This document shows, one piece after another, positions 8,367 to 16,335 of a stretch of DNA of 64,000 bases. The notes beneath the pieces were generated by a model. That model had not been told where the DNA came from. It searched no databases and was given only the letters and a program-made list of their open reading frames with translations. The DNA is from an uncultured Desulfovibrio sp. GTDB taxonomy: Bacteria; Desulfobacterota; Desulfovibrionia; Desulfovibrionales; Desulfovibrionaceae. The stretch's first letter is position 1, and every line of letters begins with the position of its first letter. Made by a program: the position numbers and the translations under genes. The stretch is from positions 1 to 64,000 of the forward strand of contig UQJT01000003.1 of the NCBI GenBank assembly GCA_900541395.1, written 5' to 3'.

Positions 8367-10076
8367 TCACAGCATTTCCATATCGCGGATTTTTACGTCC
8401 ACGCCGGCCACGCCGTTATACATATCGATGCTCGGGCTGTAAGCCAGGCGCAGACGCTTGCCCTCCAGCGAAGGCGGCAACGCGTCGGCCTGCCTCCATG
8501 CCTTGGCATGGAGGACGACGCCGCAACTTTCATCCTGTAATTCCAGATTGACATGATTGCGCTGAGGGCCGAACAGTTTGCGACGCCGCACCGTCAAAGG
8601 CGGCGAGGCAAAGACCGGTTCGGGATTGCCCACGCCAAAGGGCTGCAGCATTTCCAACTCTTTCAAAAACGTGAAATCGGACGCGGCGGCGAAGTCGAGT
8701 TCACCGTCGAGAGTGAGGACGGGCGGCAGGGGCTTGTCGCCCAGTTCCGCCCGCGCCACGCTCAGGAAAAGTTCGCGAAATTCGGTCAGACGCCCCGGCT
8801 CCACCCTGACGCCCGCCGCCATGCGGTGACCGCCGTAAGCGACCAGCACGTCGGCGCAACGGGTCAAGCCCCGGTGTAGGTCAAAGGATGCGATGGAACG
8901 TCCGGATCCCTTTAAAGTATCGCCGTCGGCGCACAAAACCAGAGCGGGCTTGTTATACAGTTCCACCATGCGTGAAGCCACGATGCCGATAACGCCCTGG
9001 TTCCAGTCCGCTCCGGCCAGAACCAGGGCCGGATCGGCCAGACACGCTTCCGCTTGGACGCGGGCTTCTTCCACGATGCGTTCTTCCTCGCGGCGCCGTT
9101 CCGCATTGTGGGCATCGAGCCGACGGGCCAGGTCGGCGGCTCGGTCGTGCTCGTCGCAGCACAGCAAATCCAGGGCCAAAGCCGCGTCGGCCATACGTCC
9201 CGCTGCATTGATGCGCGGAGCCAGGCTAAACACCACCTGCCCCGCTCCGAGGAAAGCCAAGGGCTGAAAACCGCTGACCACTTTCAACTCGGCCAGACCG
9301 GGACGGCGGGCCTCGGCGACCTTGAGCAGACCGTTTTTGACCAAAATACGATTCTGCCCTTCCAGGGCGACCATGTCGGCCAGGGTGCCAAGGGCCACCA
9401 GGTCCAGTGTCTGGCGCATATCGAGCTTGGGACGACCCAAGGCGGCCAGACGGGCGTTGACCTCAGCCATGATAAAAAATGCCACCCCCACTCCGGCCAG
9501 GGAGGCGCAGGGGCAATCCTCCAACCGTGGATTACACAGCACATCCGCCTCCGGCAGAGTTTCCGGAGGCAGATGGTGGTCGCTGACCACCACGCGCATG
9601 CCCAACTCGCGCGCGCGGGCCACGGCCGCCGTATCGGAAATACCGCAATCCACGGTAAGCAGCATATCCACACCCGCCGCGGCCAGCTGCTCCACATGCT
9701 CCACATTAAGGCCGTACCCCTCGGCCTGACGGTCCGGCAGATGCCATTCCACAGGAAAGCCGTGGTGGTGCAACACCTGCATGACCAGAGCCGTAGCCGT
9801 TACGCCGTCCACATCGTAGTCGCCCCACACGGCGAGGCGTTTGCCCGCCAGCAGGCCTTGCACCAGCAAATCCGCCGCCGCGCTCACCCCCGGCCAGGCC
9901 GCGGGGCGGGCCAGATGCCGCAACATGGGGCTGAGAAACAAGCCCATGTCGTCCGCATCATTCAGATCGCGTCGCCACAAAATTGAGGCCAGGCGAGGTG
10001 AAACTCCCAACGAATCAGCAAGGTTGAGCGGCTCGGGCGCACCGTCCCGGCGTTTGCGGAACTTCCAAATCTTCAT
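8367..10076 (-). CDS. recJ: Single-stranded-DNA-specific exonuclease RecJ
   Basis: RecJ is a 5'-3' exonuclease acting on single-stranded DNA in the RecF repair pathway and mismatch repair. The 569-residue protein shows the DHH phosphoesterase motifs: DYDVDGVTA near residue 87, TVDCGISD, VVSDHHLPPE and the C-terminal DHHA1 motif GGHRMAAG. The final region from about residue 455 forms the RecJ OB-fold domain. It begins with an ATG at 10076, 21 bases after the stop of the leftward TPR gene, and appears to be the last gene of that group. Confidence 0.95.
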   Translation of the reverse strand: MKIWKFRKRRDGAPEPLNLADSLGVSPRLASILWRRDLNDADDMGLFLSPMLRHLARPAAWPGVSAAADLLVQGLLAGKRLAVWGDYDVDGVTATALVMQVLHHHGFPVEWHLPDRQAEGYGLNVEHVEQLAAAGVDMLLTVDCGISDTAAVARARELGMRVVVSDHHLPPETLPEADVLCNPRLEDCPCASLAGVGVAFFIMAEVNARLAALGRPKLDMRQTLDLVALGTLADMVALEGQNRILVKNGLLKVAEARRPGLAELKVVSGFQPLAFLGAGQVVFSLAPRINAAGRMADAALALDLLCCDEHDRAADLARRLDAHNAERRREEERIVEEARVQAEACLADPALVLAGADWNQGVIGIVASRMVELYNKPALVLCADGDTLKGSGRSIASFDLHRGLTRCADVLVAYGGHRMAAGVRVEPGRLTEFRELFLSVARAELGDKPLPPVLTLDGELDFAAASDFTFLKELEMLQPFGVGNPEPVFASPPLTVRRRKLFGPQRNHVNLELQDESCGVVLHAKAWRQADALPPSLEGKRLRLAYSPSIDMYNGVAGVDVKIRDMEML

Positions 10077-10097
10077 GGATGTGTCGCGAGCGGCGCC

Positions 10098-10964
10098 TCA
10101 GGACGGAGTGACCGGAGAAAAAGTCGGCATATCTTGTTCTTCACCCGGAGATGCGGCCGCCTCGTCACCGGTTTCCCCGTTGGACAAAGACCCGGCCGAG
10201 CGCACGGCCAGCGCCTGTTCGGGAGTGAGCAGGCGTTTGGCTTCCAACCAATGCAAAAATTTCTGCGCGGTCTCGTTGGCGGGCGCAATTTCCAGGGCCT
10301 TGCCCAAAAATTCGGCGCAGTGAGGTATATCTTTGAGTTCCAGATATACTCTGGCGATGTTGATGTAGAGATTTTCATCCTTTTTGGTCAGATCAAGAGC
10401 CCGCAAGTAGTATTCCAACGACTGCGAAAACATTTTATTTTTACGCAGGCTGATGCCGAATTCGTTGAAAAGGTGCTTGTGTTCCTCCTCGTAGGCTCCG
10501 TCCAGTTTAATCAGGCGGGCAAAGATGTTTTCGGCCTTGTCGCTCTCCCCCCGCTCCAGATAGGTCAGACCTATGCCGAAATTGGCGCGCACATTGTCCA
10601 CGTCCACCTGCAGGGCGTTGTCGTATTCGAATTCCGCGCTGAAAGTTTCGCCCTTTTCGCGGGCGGCATCCGCCCGATCTATGGTTTCGGACAGTTCGCG
10701 CATCTTGGGATACACGGTCTGAATATAAAATTCGGGTTCCGGCGAAAATTTTTCAATCAGTTCGTCTTTGCTGATATATCGTTTGTTGCCCGTGGGCACG
10801 TAATTACTGTTGATGGGCTGGACGTAAAGACGGCCGTCCTCTTCCTCTTCGGCAAACCAGAAGGTCTTGGCCACAGTCTTGCGCGTCGTGGTGCCGGTGC
10901 CCACCTTACGCACTTCCTGGGAAGAAAAAACGCCCCGTAATCTGTCATGAGCAGCTTGCGTCAT
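10098..10964 (-). CDS. Tetratricopeptide-repeat protein
   Basis: A 288-residue cytosolic protein. Residues 1-85 form an unrecognised N-terminal region (including FWFAEEEEDGRLYVQPIN), followed by a series of tetratricopeptide repeats from about residue 100 to 245, recognisable by patterns such as ANFGIGLTYLERGESDKAE and YINIARVYLELKD. The C-terminal 40 residues are low-complexity and probably disordered. TPR arrays mediate protein-protein contacts; no enzymatic motif is present. The gene is 34 bases downstream of pyrF and 21 bases upstream of recJ, so likely co-transcribed. Specific role unknown. Confidence 0.8.
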   Translation of the reverse strand: MTQAAHDRLRGVFSSQEVRKVGTGTTTRKTVAKTFWFAEEEEDGRLYVQPINSNYVPTGNKRYISKDELIEKFSPEPEFYIQTVYPKMRELSETIDRADAAREKGETFSAEFEYDNALQVDVDNVRANFGIGLTYLERGESDKAENIFARLIKLDGAYEEEHKHLFNEFGISLRKNKMFSQSLEYYLRALDLTKKDENLYINIARVYLELKDIPHCAEFLGKALEIAPANETAQKFLHWLEAKRLLTPEQALAVRSAGSLSNGETGDEAAASPGEEQDMPTFSPVTPS

Positions 10965-10998
10965 AACCCGGCCTCCACTCTCAACAAGGTCAACAATA

Positions 10999-11682
10999 TC
11001 AGTCCCTATTCATATCCATGAGGATGGCGGCCGCGGCCGCGGCCGGATCGCTTGCGCGGGTTATGGGACGCCCCACCACCAAAAAGTCGGAACCGGCGGC
11101 CACGGCCTGGGCGGGCGTCATGACCCTCTTTTGATCGTCCGCCTCCCCCTGATCCAGACGTATGCCCGGAGTCAGGCAACGCAATTCAGGATGCCTGACC
11201 TTGATACCGGCGCATTCGCGCCCTGAACACACCACGCCGTCCAGCCCCCAGCAAGCCGCGTCGTCAGCCAGGGTTCGGGCAAAGTCGGACAACGGTTCGC
11301 GGCACCCCGGCAACTCGCCGTCGGCCAGGCTGGTCAACACCGTTACCCCGAACACCAGGGGACGATTCGGCAAGTTGCGCACGGCGTCGACCGCAGCCCG
11401 GCACATACGCTCGCCGCCTGTCAGGTGCAAAGTGACGAGATCCGCGCCCGCCCTCGCGCAGGCCAAGGTCGCCCGGCCCACCGTGTTGGGAATGTCGTGC
11501 AGCTTGAGATCAAGAAAAACTTTATAACCCAACCCTTTCAAGGCATACAGCACGCGCGGGCCTTCGACTGTAAAAAGTTCAAGTCCCACTTTAACCCATG
11601 GAGCCTGACCACGCAGGGAGGTAGCCATGTTCAATGCTTCAAGCGCATCATCAAAATCAAGGGCGACAACAAGTTCCGCCAT
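10999..11682 (-). CDS. pyrF: Orotidine 5'-phosphate decarboxylase
   Basis: PyrF converts OMP to UMP, the last step of de novo pyrimidine synthesis. The 227-residue TIM barrel begins ELVVALDF and carries the catalytic DxKxxD array in LDLKLHDIPNT, plus the phosphate-binding C-terminal motif FLVVGRPIT. Two ATGs are possible: 11688, which would overlap the gmk stop as ATGA, and 11682, which lies a better distance from GGAAGGGGA. I prefer 11682. It is the fourth gene of yicC-remA-gmk-pyrF, placing pyrimidine and guanylate nucleotide synthesis in one transcript. Confidence 0.94.
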   Translation of the reverse strand: MAELVVALDFDDALEALNMATSLRGQAPWVKVGLELFTVEGPRVLYALKGLGYKVFLDLKLHDIPNTVGRATLACARAGADLVTLHLTGGERMCRAAVDAVRNLPNRPLVFGVTVLTSLADGELPGCREPLSDFARTLADDAACWGLDGVVCSGRECAGIKVRHPELRCLTPGIRLDQGEADDQKRVMTPAQAVAAGSDFLVVGRPITRASDPAAAAAAILMDMNRD

Positions 11683-11684
11683 GT

Positions 11685-12311
11685 TCATTCCCCTTCCAGA
11701 ACAGACCGGGCCAGGCCGGGTTGAAGCGAGGGCCGCAACGCGGCCGCCAGGTAAAAAGCCCGCAATTCGGCATAGGCTTGTTTCAGATCGTCGTTGACGA
11801 TCCAGGCGTCGAACCAGTGGCAGCCTCCGATTTCCATTCGGGCGTTGGTCAGTCGGAGGGCTATGGCGTCTTCGCTGTCCGTGCCGCGATCGCGCAGACG
11901 TCGGGCCAGCACTTCCAAAGACGGAGGCAGGATGAAAACAAATCGGGCTTCGGGCAAAGACAGGGCCAACTGGGCCGCGCCCTGCACGTCGATATCGAAC
12001 AGCATGTCTTCGCCCCGGTTCAAGCGTTCAAGCAGAGGCTGCAAAGGCGTGCCGTAAAAATTGCCGTGCACTTCGGCCCACTCGGCAAAATAGCCCGTGC
12101 GTCTTTTTTCCAAAAATGCGGCCCGGTCCAGAAACACGTAATCCCGACCGTCCATTTCGCCCGGCCGTGGCGGCCGTGTGGTGCAGGATACGGAAAAATT
12201 GAGCGGAAATTCCTCTCGCAGTTTTTTGATCAGCGTGGTCTTGCCCGTGCCGGAGGGCGCACAAACCACCAGCGGCAATCCCCGGCGACGGCGCATCGCC
12301 TCAATCGTCAT
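11685..12311 (-). CDS. gmk: Guanylate kinase
   Basis: Guanylate kinase phosphorylates GMP to GDP with ATP. The 208-residue protein shows the P-loop [14 protein letters not shown], the GMP-binding [11 protein letters not shown] and DYVF, and the lid sequence near [12 protein letters not shown]. The ATG at 12311 is chosen because GGAG lies 7 bases upstream; it overlaps the 3' end of remA by 11 bases. An in-frame start at 12329 would sit deeper in remA. Its stop overlaps the possible alternative pyrF start. Confidence 0.95.
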   Translation of the reverse strand: MTIEAMRRRRGLPLVVCAPSGTGKTTLIKKLREEFPLNFSVSCTTRPPRPGEMDGRDYVFLDRAAFLEKRRTGYFAEWAEVHGNFYGTPLQPLLERLNRGEDMLFDIDVQGAAQLALSLPEARFVFILPPSLEVLARRLRDRGTDSEDAIALRLTNARMEIGGCHWFDAWIVNDDLKQAYAELRAFYLAAALRPSLQPGLARSVLEGE

Positions 12312-12597
12312 GGCCGTTCTCCGTTTCATCGCCCGCGCCCGCGCCGGTCTGCTGTTGCTGCATGAAACGCTGGCCTATGGTATCCGCCGAAATGGCCGAC
12401 AGGATAACATGGTTGGAATCAGTCACCAGGATGGAACGCGTTTTACGCCCCTGCGAAGCGTCCACCAATCGGCCTTCGGCCTTGGCGTCCTCCCGCAGTC
12501 TGCGCATGGGCGACGACAGTGGATTGACGACGGCGATTACCCGCGAGGCCAGCACGTAGTTGCCGAACCCCACATTGACAAGCATTTGCCCCTGCAT
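12301..12597 (-). CDS. remA: RemA-family (DUF370) regulatory protein
   Basis: The 98-residue protein matches the RemA/DUF370 family: a beta-rich N-terminus with [18 protein letters not shown], then the diagnostic [18 protein letters not shown] and [17 protein letters not shown]. In Bacillus RemA is a DNA-binding activator of biofilm matrix genes and forms a ring-like oligomer. In anaerobes it is commonly found between yicC and gmk, as here. A GGAG site lies 7 bases before the ATG. The C-terminal 18 residues (Gln/Gly/Asp-rich) are a non-conserved tail. The regulatory target in this organism is unknown. Confidence 0.92.
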   Translation of the reverse strand: MQGQMLVNVGFGNYVLASRVIAVVNPLSSPMRRLREDAKAEGRLVDASQGRKTRSILVTDSNHVILSAISADTIGQRFMQQQQTGAGAGDETENGHDD

Positions 12598-12600
12598 GTC

Positions 12601-13482
12601 TTACTCCAGATTCTGGACCTGTTCGCGGCATTTTTCGAGTTCGTTTTTGAAGTCTACCACCAACCGGGACAATTCGGCGTCCTGTATCTTATTGCCGCAG
12701 GTGTTGATTTCTCGAAAGCATTCCTGCAACGTAAAATCGAGCTTACGCCCCGCGTCCTCGCCGGAGTGCAGCAAATCCCGCAGGCGGCCGAGGTGGGAAC
12801 GCAGCCGGGTCAGCTCCTCGCTGACGTCCAGGCGGTCGGCCATTATCACCATTTCCTGCAGAAAGCGGGCTTCCTCCAACTCGCTTCCCAACGCGACCAA
12901 CGTTTCAGCCAGACGTTCGCGCACCTGTCGGAAACGTTCCTGCTTGATAGTCGGAGCCCGTTCTTCCACCTGCGCCACCCATTCTTCCATACGCCGAAAA
13001 CGGACGTCGAGATCGGAGGCCAGTTGCTCGCCTTCAGCCCGGCGCGCGGCGTTCCAATCCTCCAGAGCGGCACTCAAACCTTCCTCCAACGCGGCGGACA
13101 AGTCGGCGTCCGCATCATCCTCGGCGGAGGTCCATAAAAAGGGCGCGTTCAGCAGGGCCGCGTAATCCGGAGTGAAGGCGTCGCCCCGCCTCCGTGCGAA
13201 GCCCTCCACCGCGTCGAGCAAAGCAGCGGCCTGAGTCTCGTCGAACCGTACCGACGCCGCACCCGCGCTGTCCCGCAGAACCAGCGATACCTCCACCCTG
13301 CCCCGTCCCGCATGGCGACGCAGAACCTTTTCCAAGCGTCCTTCCAGGCCTCGCGCCTGTGCGGGGAGCCGCCACTTGGGATCAAGATAGCGGCTGTTGA
13401 CGCTGCGCACTTCCCAGGTCTGCACCCGAACGCCGTCATCGCGCTGAAAACGCCCGAACCCCGTCATGCTGCAAAGAGCCAT
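12601..13482 (-). CDS. yicC: YicC-family endoribonuclease
   Basis: A 293-residue member of the YicC/YloC family, recently shown to be RNases in E. coli and Bacillus. The N-terminal signature MTGFGR is followed by EVRSVNSRYLD, and the C-terminal DUF1732 part has DRLDVSEELTRLRSH, GRKLDFTLQE and REINTCGNK. Reading from the ATG at 13482 puts the protein start at MALCSMTGFGR with GAAGG upstream. It is the first gene of the yicC-remA-gmk-pyrF group, with only three bases between its stop and the remA start. Confidence 0.93.
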   Translation of the reverse strand: MALCSMTGFGRFQRDDGVRVQTWEVRSVNSRYLDPKWRLPAQARGLEGRLEKVLRRHAGRGRVEVSLVLRDSAGAASVRFDETQAAALLDAVEGFARRRGDAFTPDYAALLNAPFLWTSAEDDADADLSAALEEGLSAALEDWNAARRAEGEQLASDLDVRFRRMEEWVAQVEERAPTIKQERFRQVRERLAETLVALGSELEEARFLQEMVIMADRLDVSEELTRLRSHLGRLRDLLHSGEDAGRKLDFTLQECFREINTCGNKIQDAELSRLVVDFKNELEKCREQVQNLE

Positions 13483-13628
13483 AATACCGCCTTCAGGAGC
13501 GCGCAAACGGCCCCGTTCTTTCAAGCCCGCATCCGCAACCGGACGCAACTATCACATCACGCTACGACAAGTCCCGTGCCTTGGCAAGGCGGCGATCACC
13601 GCGGCCTTTTGCCCGTAAACAGGACGTA

Positions 13629-14975
13629 TCAATCCACAGCGCGGCATACCACTCGACCGTCCGCCACACCGACTGGCCGGACCGCCAGAAGTTCATGCCC
13701 TTCCGGCCCCGTCACGCCGTCTTCCAGCCGACAGGGAGCGTAATACTCGTTGATGCCGCCGCTGCCGCCGTCGCCGTCTCCCGCGAAGACAAAGCCGGGC
13801 AACGTGCTCTGTTCGCGCAGAAACGCCTCGTGCTTATTCGCCATCAGCGCCCGCACCCGGGCCGCGTGCTCCTGCCGTTCGGCCCTGGGCAAGGCATCCG
13901 GCATGGCTGCCGCCGCAGTGCCCGGTCGAGACGACCAGGGAAAGACATGAGCGTAAGTCAGGGGCAACCGCTCCACCATATCCAGCGTTTCCCGCGTTTC
14001 GGCCTCGCTTTCACCGGGAAATCCCATCAGAATATCGGCCCCCAGGCCGAACACGGGCCAGAAGGTTCGTAGTCGGCGCACGGCGTCGAGAATGCTGTCC
14101 GGACTGTAGTGCTCGCGGCCCATACGGCGCAAAACGGCAGGGCTGCCGCTTTGCAGCGAAAGATGCAAGTGCGGGCACAGCAGGCGGCAGGACTCCAGCG
14201 TTTCCAGCCCTTCGGCGTCAAGCTGGGCAGGTTCGAGCGAACTGAGACGCAGACGCGCCCTGCTCTCCCATTCCGGCATAAGTTCACGATTCAAGCGACG
14301 CAGCAATCCCCAAAAGTTGAAACCTTCGGCGTGGTACTGGCGCAGATTGATGCCCGATACCATGATTTCGCGGTGTCCGGCCTCCAGCAGGCGGCGCGCT
14401 TCGTCCACCGCCTGGGCGGGCGGACGACTGCGCGACGGCCCCCGTGTCAGAGGCACGATGCAATAGGAACAACGGTGGGAACACCCGTCCTGTACCTTGA
14501 GAACAGGGCGCGCTCGCCGAAAACCTTCAATGCGGAAAGGAGGAAACTCTCGCCCGGCGGGCTTCTGCCCCACCCCGGCCGACGCACGGGGCGGCGCGAA
14601 ATTTCGGCCTTTTTCTCCGGTCAGTTCCAGGGGATGCAGTTGCAACAAGTCCGCCTTACGAATCTGAGGCACCACGGCGACCACGCCCGGCAGAGAAAAA
14701 TCGCCTGGCGCGGCCGAAGCCGCGCAGCCCGTGACCACAATGCGGGCGGACGGAACTGCGCGCCCCCATTTACGCGCCGTCTGCCGGGCGTCGGCCACGG
14801 CTTCGGCCGTCACCGCGCAGGAGGCGATAAGCAGAACATCGGCCAAGGCCGCATCATCCGTTTCCCGCCCGCCCAGACGCGTCCAATGTTCGCGCAGAGC
14901 CTGGCTTTCGTATTGGCTGACCTTGCACCCGAAGGTGGCGATAAAAAATCGGAAGGAGAAAACAGCGTCAGTCAT
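13629..14975 (-). CDS. mtaB: tRNA t6A37 methylthiotransferase MtaB (radical SAM)
   Basis: This 448-residue MiaB-family enzyme adds a methylthio group to t6A37 of tRNA. The N-terminal UPF0004 domain supplies cysteines in TFGCKVSQYES, ASCAVT and VVTGCA for the auxiliary [4Fe-4S] cluster; the radical SAM motif is CSHRCSYC, completing CxxxCxxC; a TRAM-like C-terminal region begins near residue 385. The pattern FGCKVSQYE is typical of the MtaB rather than the MiaB or RimO subgroup. It overlaps the preceding lipoprotein gene by 8 bases. It uses the t6A made through TsaC, encoded earlier in the window. Confidence 0.9.
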   Translation of the reverse strand: MTDAVFSFRFFIATFGCKVSQYESQALREHWTRLGGRETDDAALADVLLIASCAVTAEAVADARQTARKWGRAVPSARIVVTGCAASAAPGDFSLPGVVAVVPQIRKADLLQLHPLELTGEKGRNFAPPRASAGVGQKPAGREFPPFRIEGFRRARPVLKVQDGCSHRCSYCIVPLTRGPSRSRPPAQAVDEARRLLEAGHREIMVSGINLRQYHAEGFNFWGLLRRLNRELMPEWESRARLRLSSLEPAQLDAEGLETLESCRLLCPHLHLSLQSGSPAVLRRMGREHYSPDSILDAVRRLRTFWPVFGLGADILMGFPGESEAETRETLDMVERLPLTYAHVFPWSSRPGTAAAAMPDALPRAERQEHAARVRALMANKHEAFLREQSTLPGFVFAGDGDGGSGGINEYYAPCRLEDGVTGPEGHELLAVRPVGVADGRVVCRAVD

Positions 14976-16335
14976 AGCTTACAAAAGTCATACCCTTCAT
15001 ACGGTTCAACAGCAGGGCGTTGTCCGGCACAGAGGGCAGTTCGCTCCCCGGCCGGGTGGACGTGATCACGGCGCGCCCCAGCACATGCCGTCCTTCCCGG
15101 CCGTTTTCGTCGCGCGTGCGCAACCCCCACAGATTGTGGAAAAAAGCGGCCTGCCCCTGATATTCGCCCACGTACAACCCTATGTGACCGGGCAGCCACA
15201 GCAGGGTGGCGAACGGCCGCCCTTCCGCAAGGATGCGGCTTTCACGGGCAGCAGGCGTCCCGCCCGTCAAGTCCACGAATCGGCCGCTCCTGGCCTGGGC
15301 GGCGGAATTGCGGGGCAGCCACACACCGAAAGGCGTGAATAAATCGCGCAACATGGCCGAGCAGTCGCGGTCGCCGTTCAATCCGCCCCAACCATAGGGC
15401 TGCCCCATGAGCGACGCGCCCACGTCGGCCACGCGGCGGGGCGTCAACGGCAGAGGCATGGCGGCGGCCGCGCTTTTATCCACCCGTGCCGAGACGAGTA
15501 CCGCCCGCCCTTCGGCGTCGCGGACGGGCGTCAGCACACGCAACGCCGAGCCCTCATCTCCGGCCAGAGGCAACACCGTGCCCAGGTTGGCCGCGGCCAG
15601 CCAATTGCCGGTTCGGTCATTGAGGGGCACGCCATCACGGGTGAACGCAGCCAAAGGTAAAGCGCGCCAGGCGTTCTGAAACGTCTCGTCCGCGAGCGCC
15701 ACATCCTCTGCCGCCACCCACCCGGAAGCCAGGGAGCTTTCGGCATAATACCACGCGCCGTCCAGCGTACGGTGCAGAAGCATGAGCGGAAAGCCCAAAG
15801 GCAGCGCCGTCTGCTGAAACATATCGAAGGGATAGCCCTCACCCGGATCGCTGGGGCGCTCAAAGCGGGGCAACGCGGTCGGCGCAAGACGCAACGAAGT
15901 CGCACGTACGGTAACGGCCGCCGCGCGCAGAGAGGGAAAGTTCGACCAGTCGGCATTCAACACCATGCGCTGCCAACGGTCGCCGTCCCAGGGCTGGAGA
16001 TTTTCGGCATAGCCGCGCGCGGCGCCGCTCCGGGCCAGTTCGGCCCCAAAAAAATCCGCGTTGCCCTTGCCGGGGCGACTGATATCCCATGCTGCGTAAA
16101 ACAGCTTGCGGAAGCGGGCGGCGTCTTCGGCAGCGCGACTCTCGTCGCGCAGGCGAACGTCGTTTCCGGCCCGCTCGGCGAACCAATCCAAATCTTGCGG
16201 AAAATGTTCCACATCACGCACAGCGACCGGGCGGTAGTCGTCCGGTACGTCCGGCACGAAAGGCTGCCGCCCGCATCCCGCGAGTAGAAGAACGGCCAAG
16301 GCCAGCCCGGCGGCACGCTGCCAAACGTGGTTCAT
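14968..16335 (-). CDS. NlpC/P60 lipoprotein with SH3 domains (DvLip16-like)
   Basis: A 455-residue secreted cell-wall hydrolase of the gamma-D-glutamyl-diamino-acid endopeptidase family. It has a lipoprotein signal peptide ending in LLLAGC, an N-terminal stabilising region, two bacterial SH3-like regions in the middle (about residues 130-300), and a C-terminal NlpC/P60 domain with the catalytic Cys in GDRDCSAMLRDLF and His in LPGHIGLYVGEY. This architecture matches the Desulfovibrio lipoprotein DvLip16. It starts inside the recD2 stop (ATGA overlap) and ends inside mtaB, so it belongs to the aroK-aroC-recD2 chain. It probably trims peptidoglycan stem peptides in the periplasm. Confidence 0.9.
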   Translation of the reverse strand: MNHVWQRAAGLALAVLLLAGCGRQPFVPDVPDDYRPVAVRDVEHFPQDLDWFAERAGNDVRLRDESRAAEDAARFRKLFYAAWDISRPGKGNADFFGAELARSGAARGYAENLQPWDGDRWQRMVLNADWSNFPSLRAAAVTVRATSLRLAPTALPRFERPSDPGEGYPFDMFQQTALPLGFPLMLLHRTLDGAWYYAESSLASGWVAAEDVALADETFQNAWRALPLAAFTRDGVPLNDRTGNWLAAANLGTVLPLAGDEGSALRVLTPVRDAEGRAVLVSARVDKSAAAAMPLPLTPRRVADVGASLMGQPYGWGGLNGDRDCSAMLRDLFTPFGVWLPRNSAAQARSGRFVDLTGGTPAARESRILAEGRPFATLLWLPGHIGLYVGEYQGQAAFFHNLWGLRTRDENGREGRHVLGRAVITSTRPGSELPSVPDNALLLNRMKGMTFVSYD

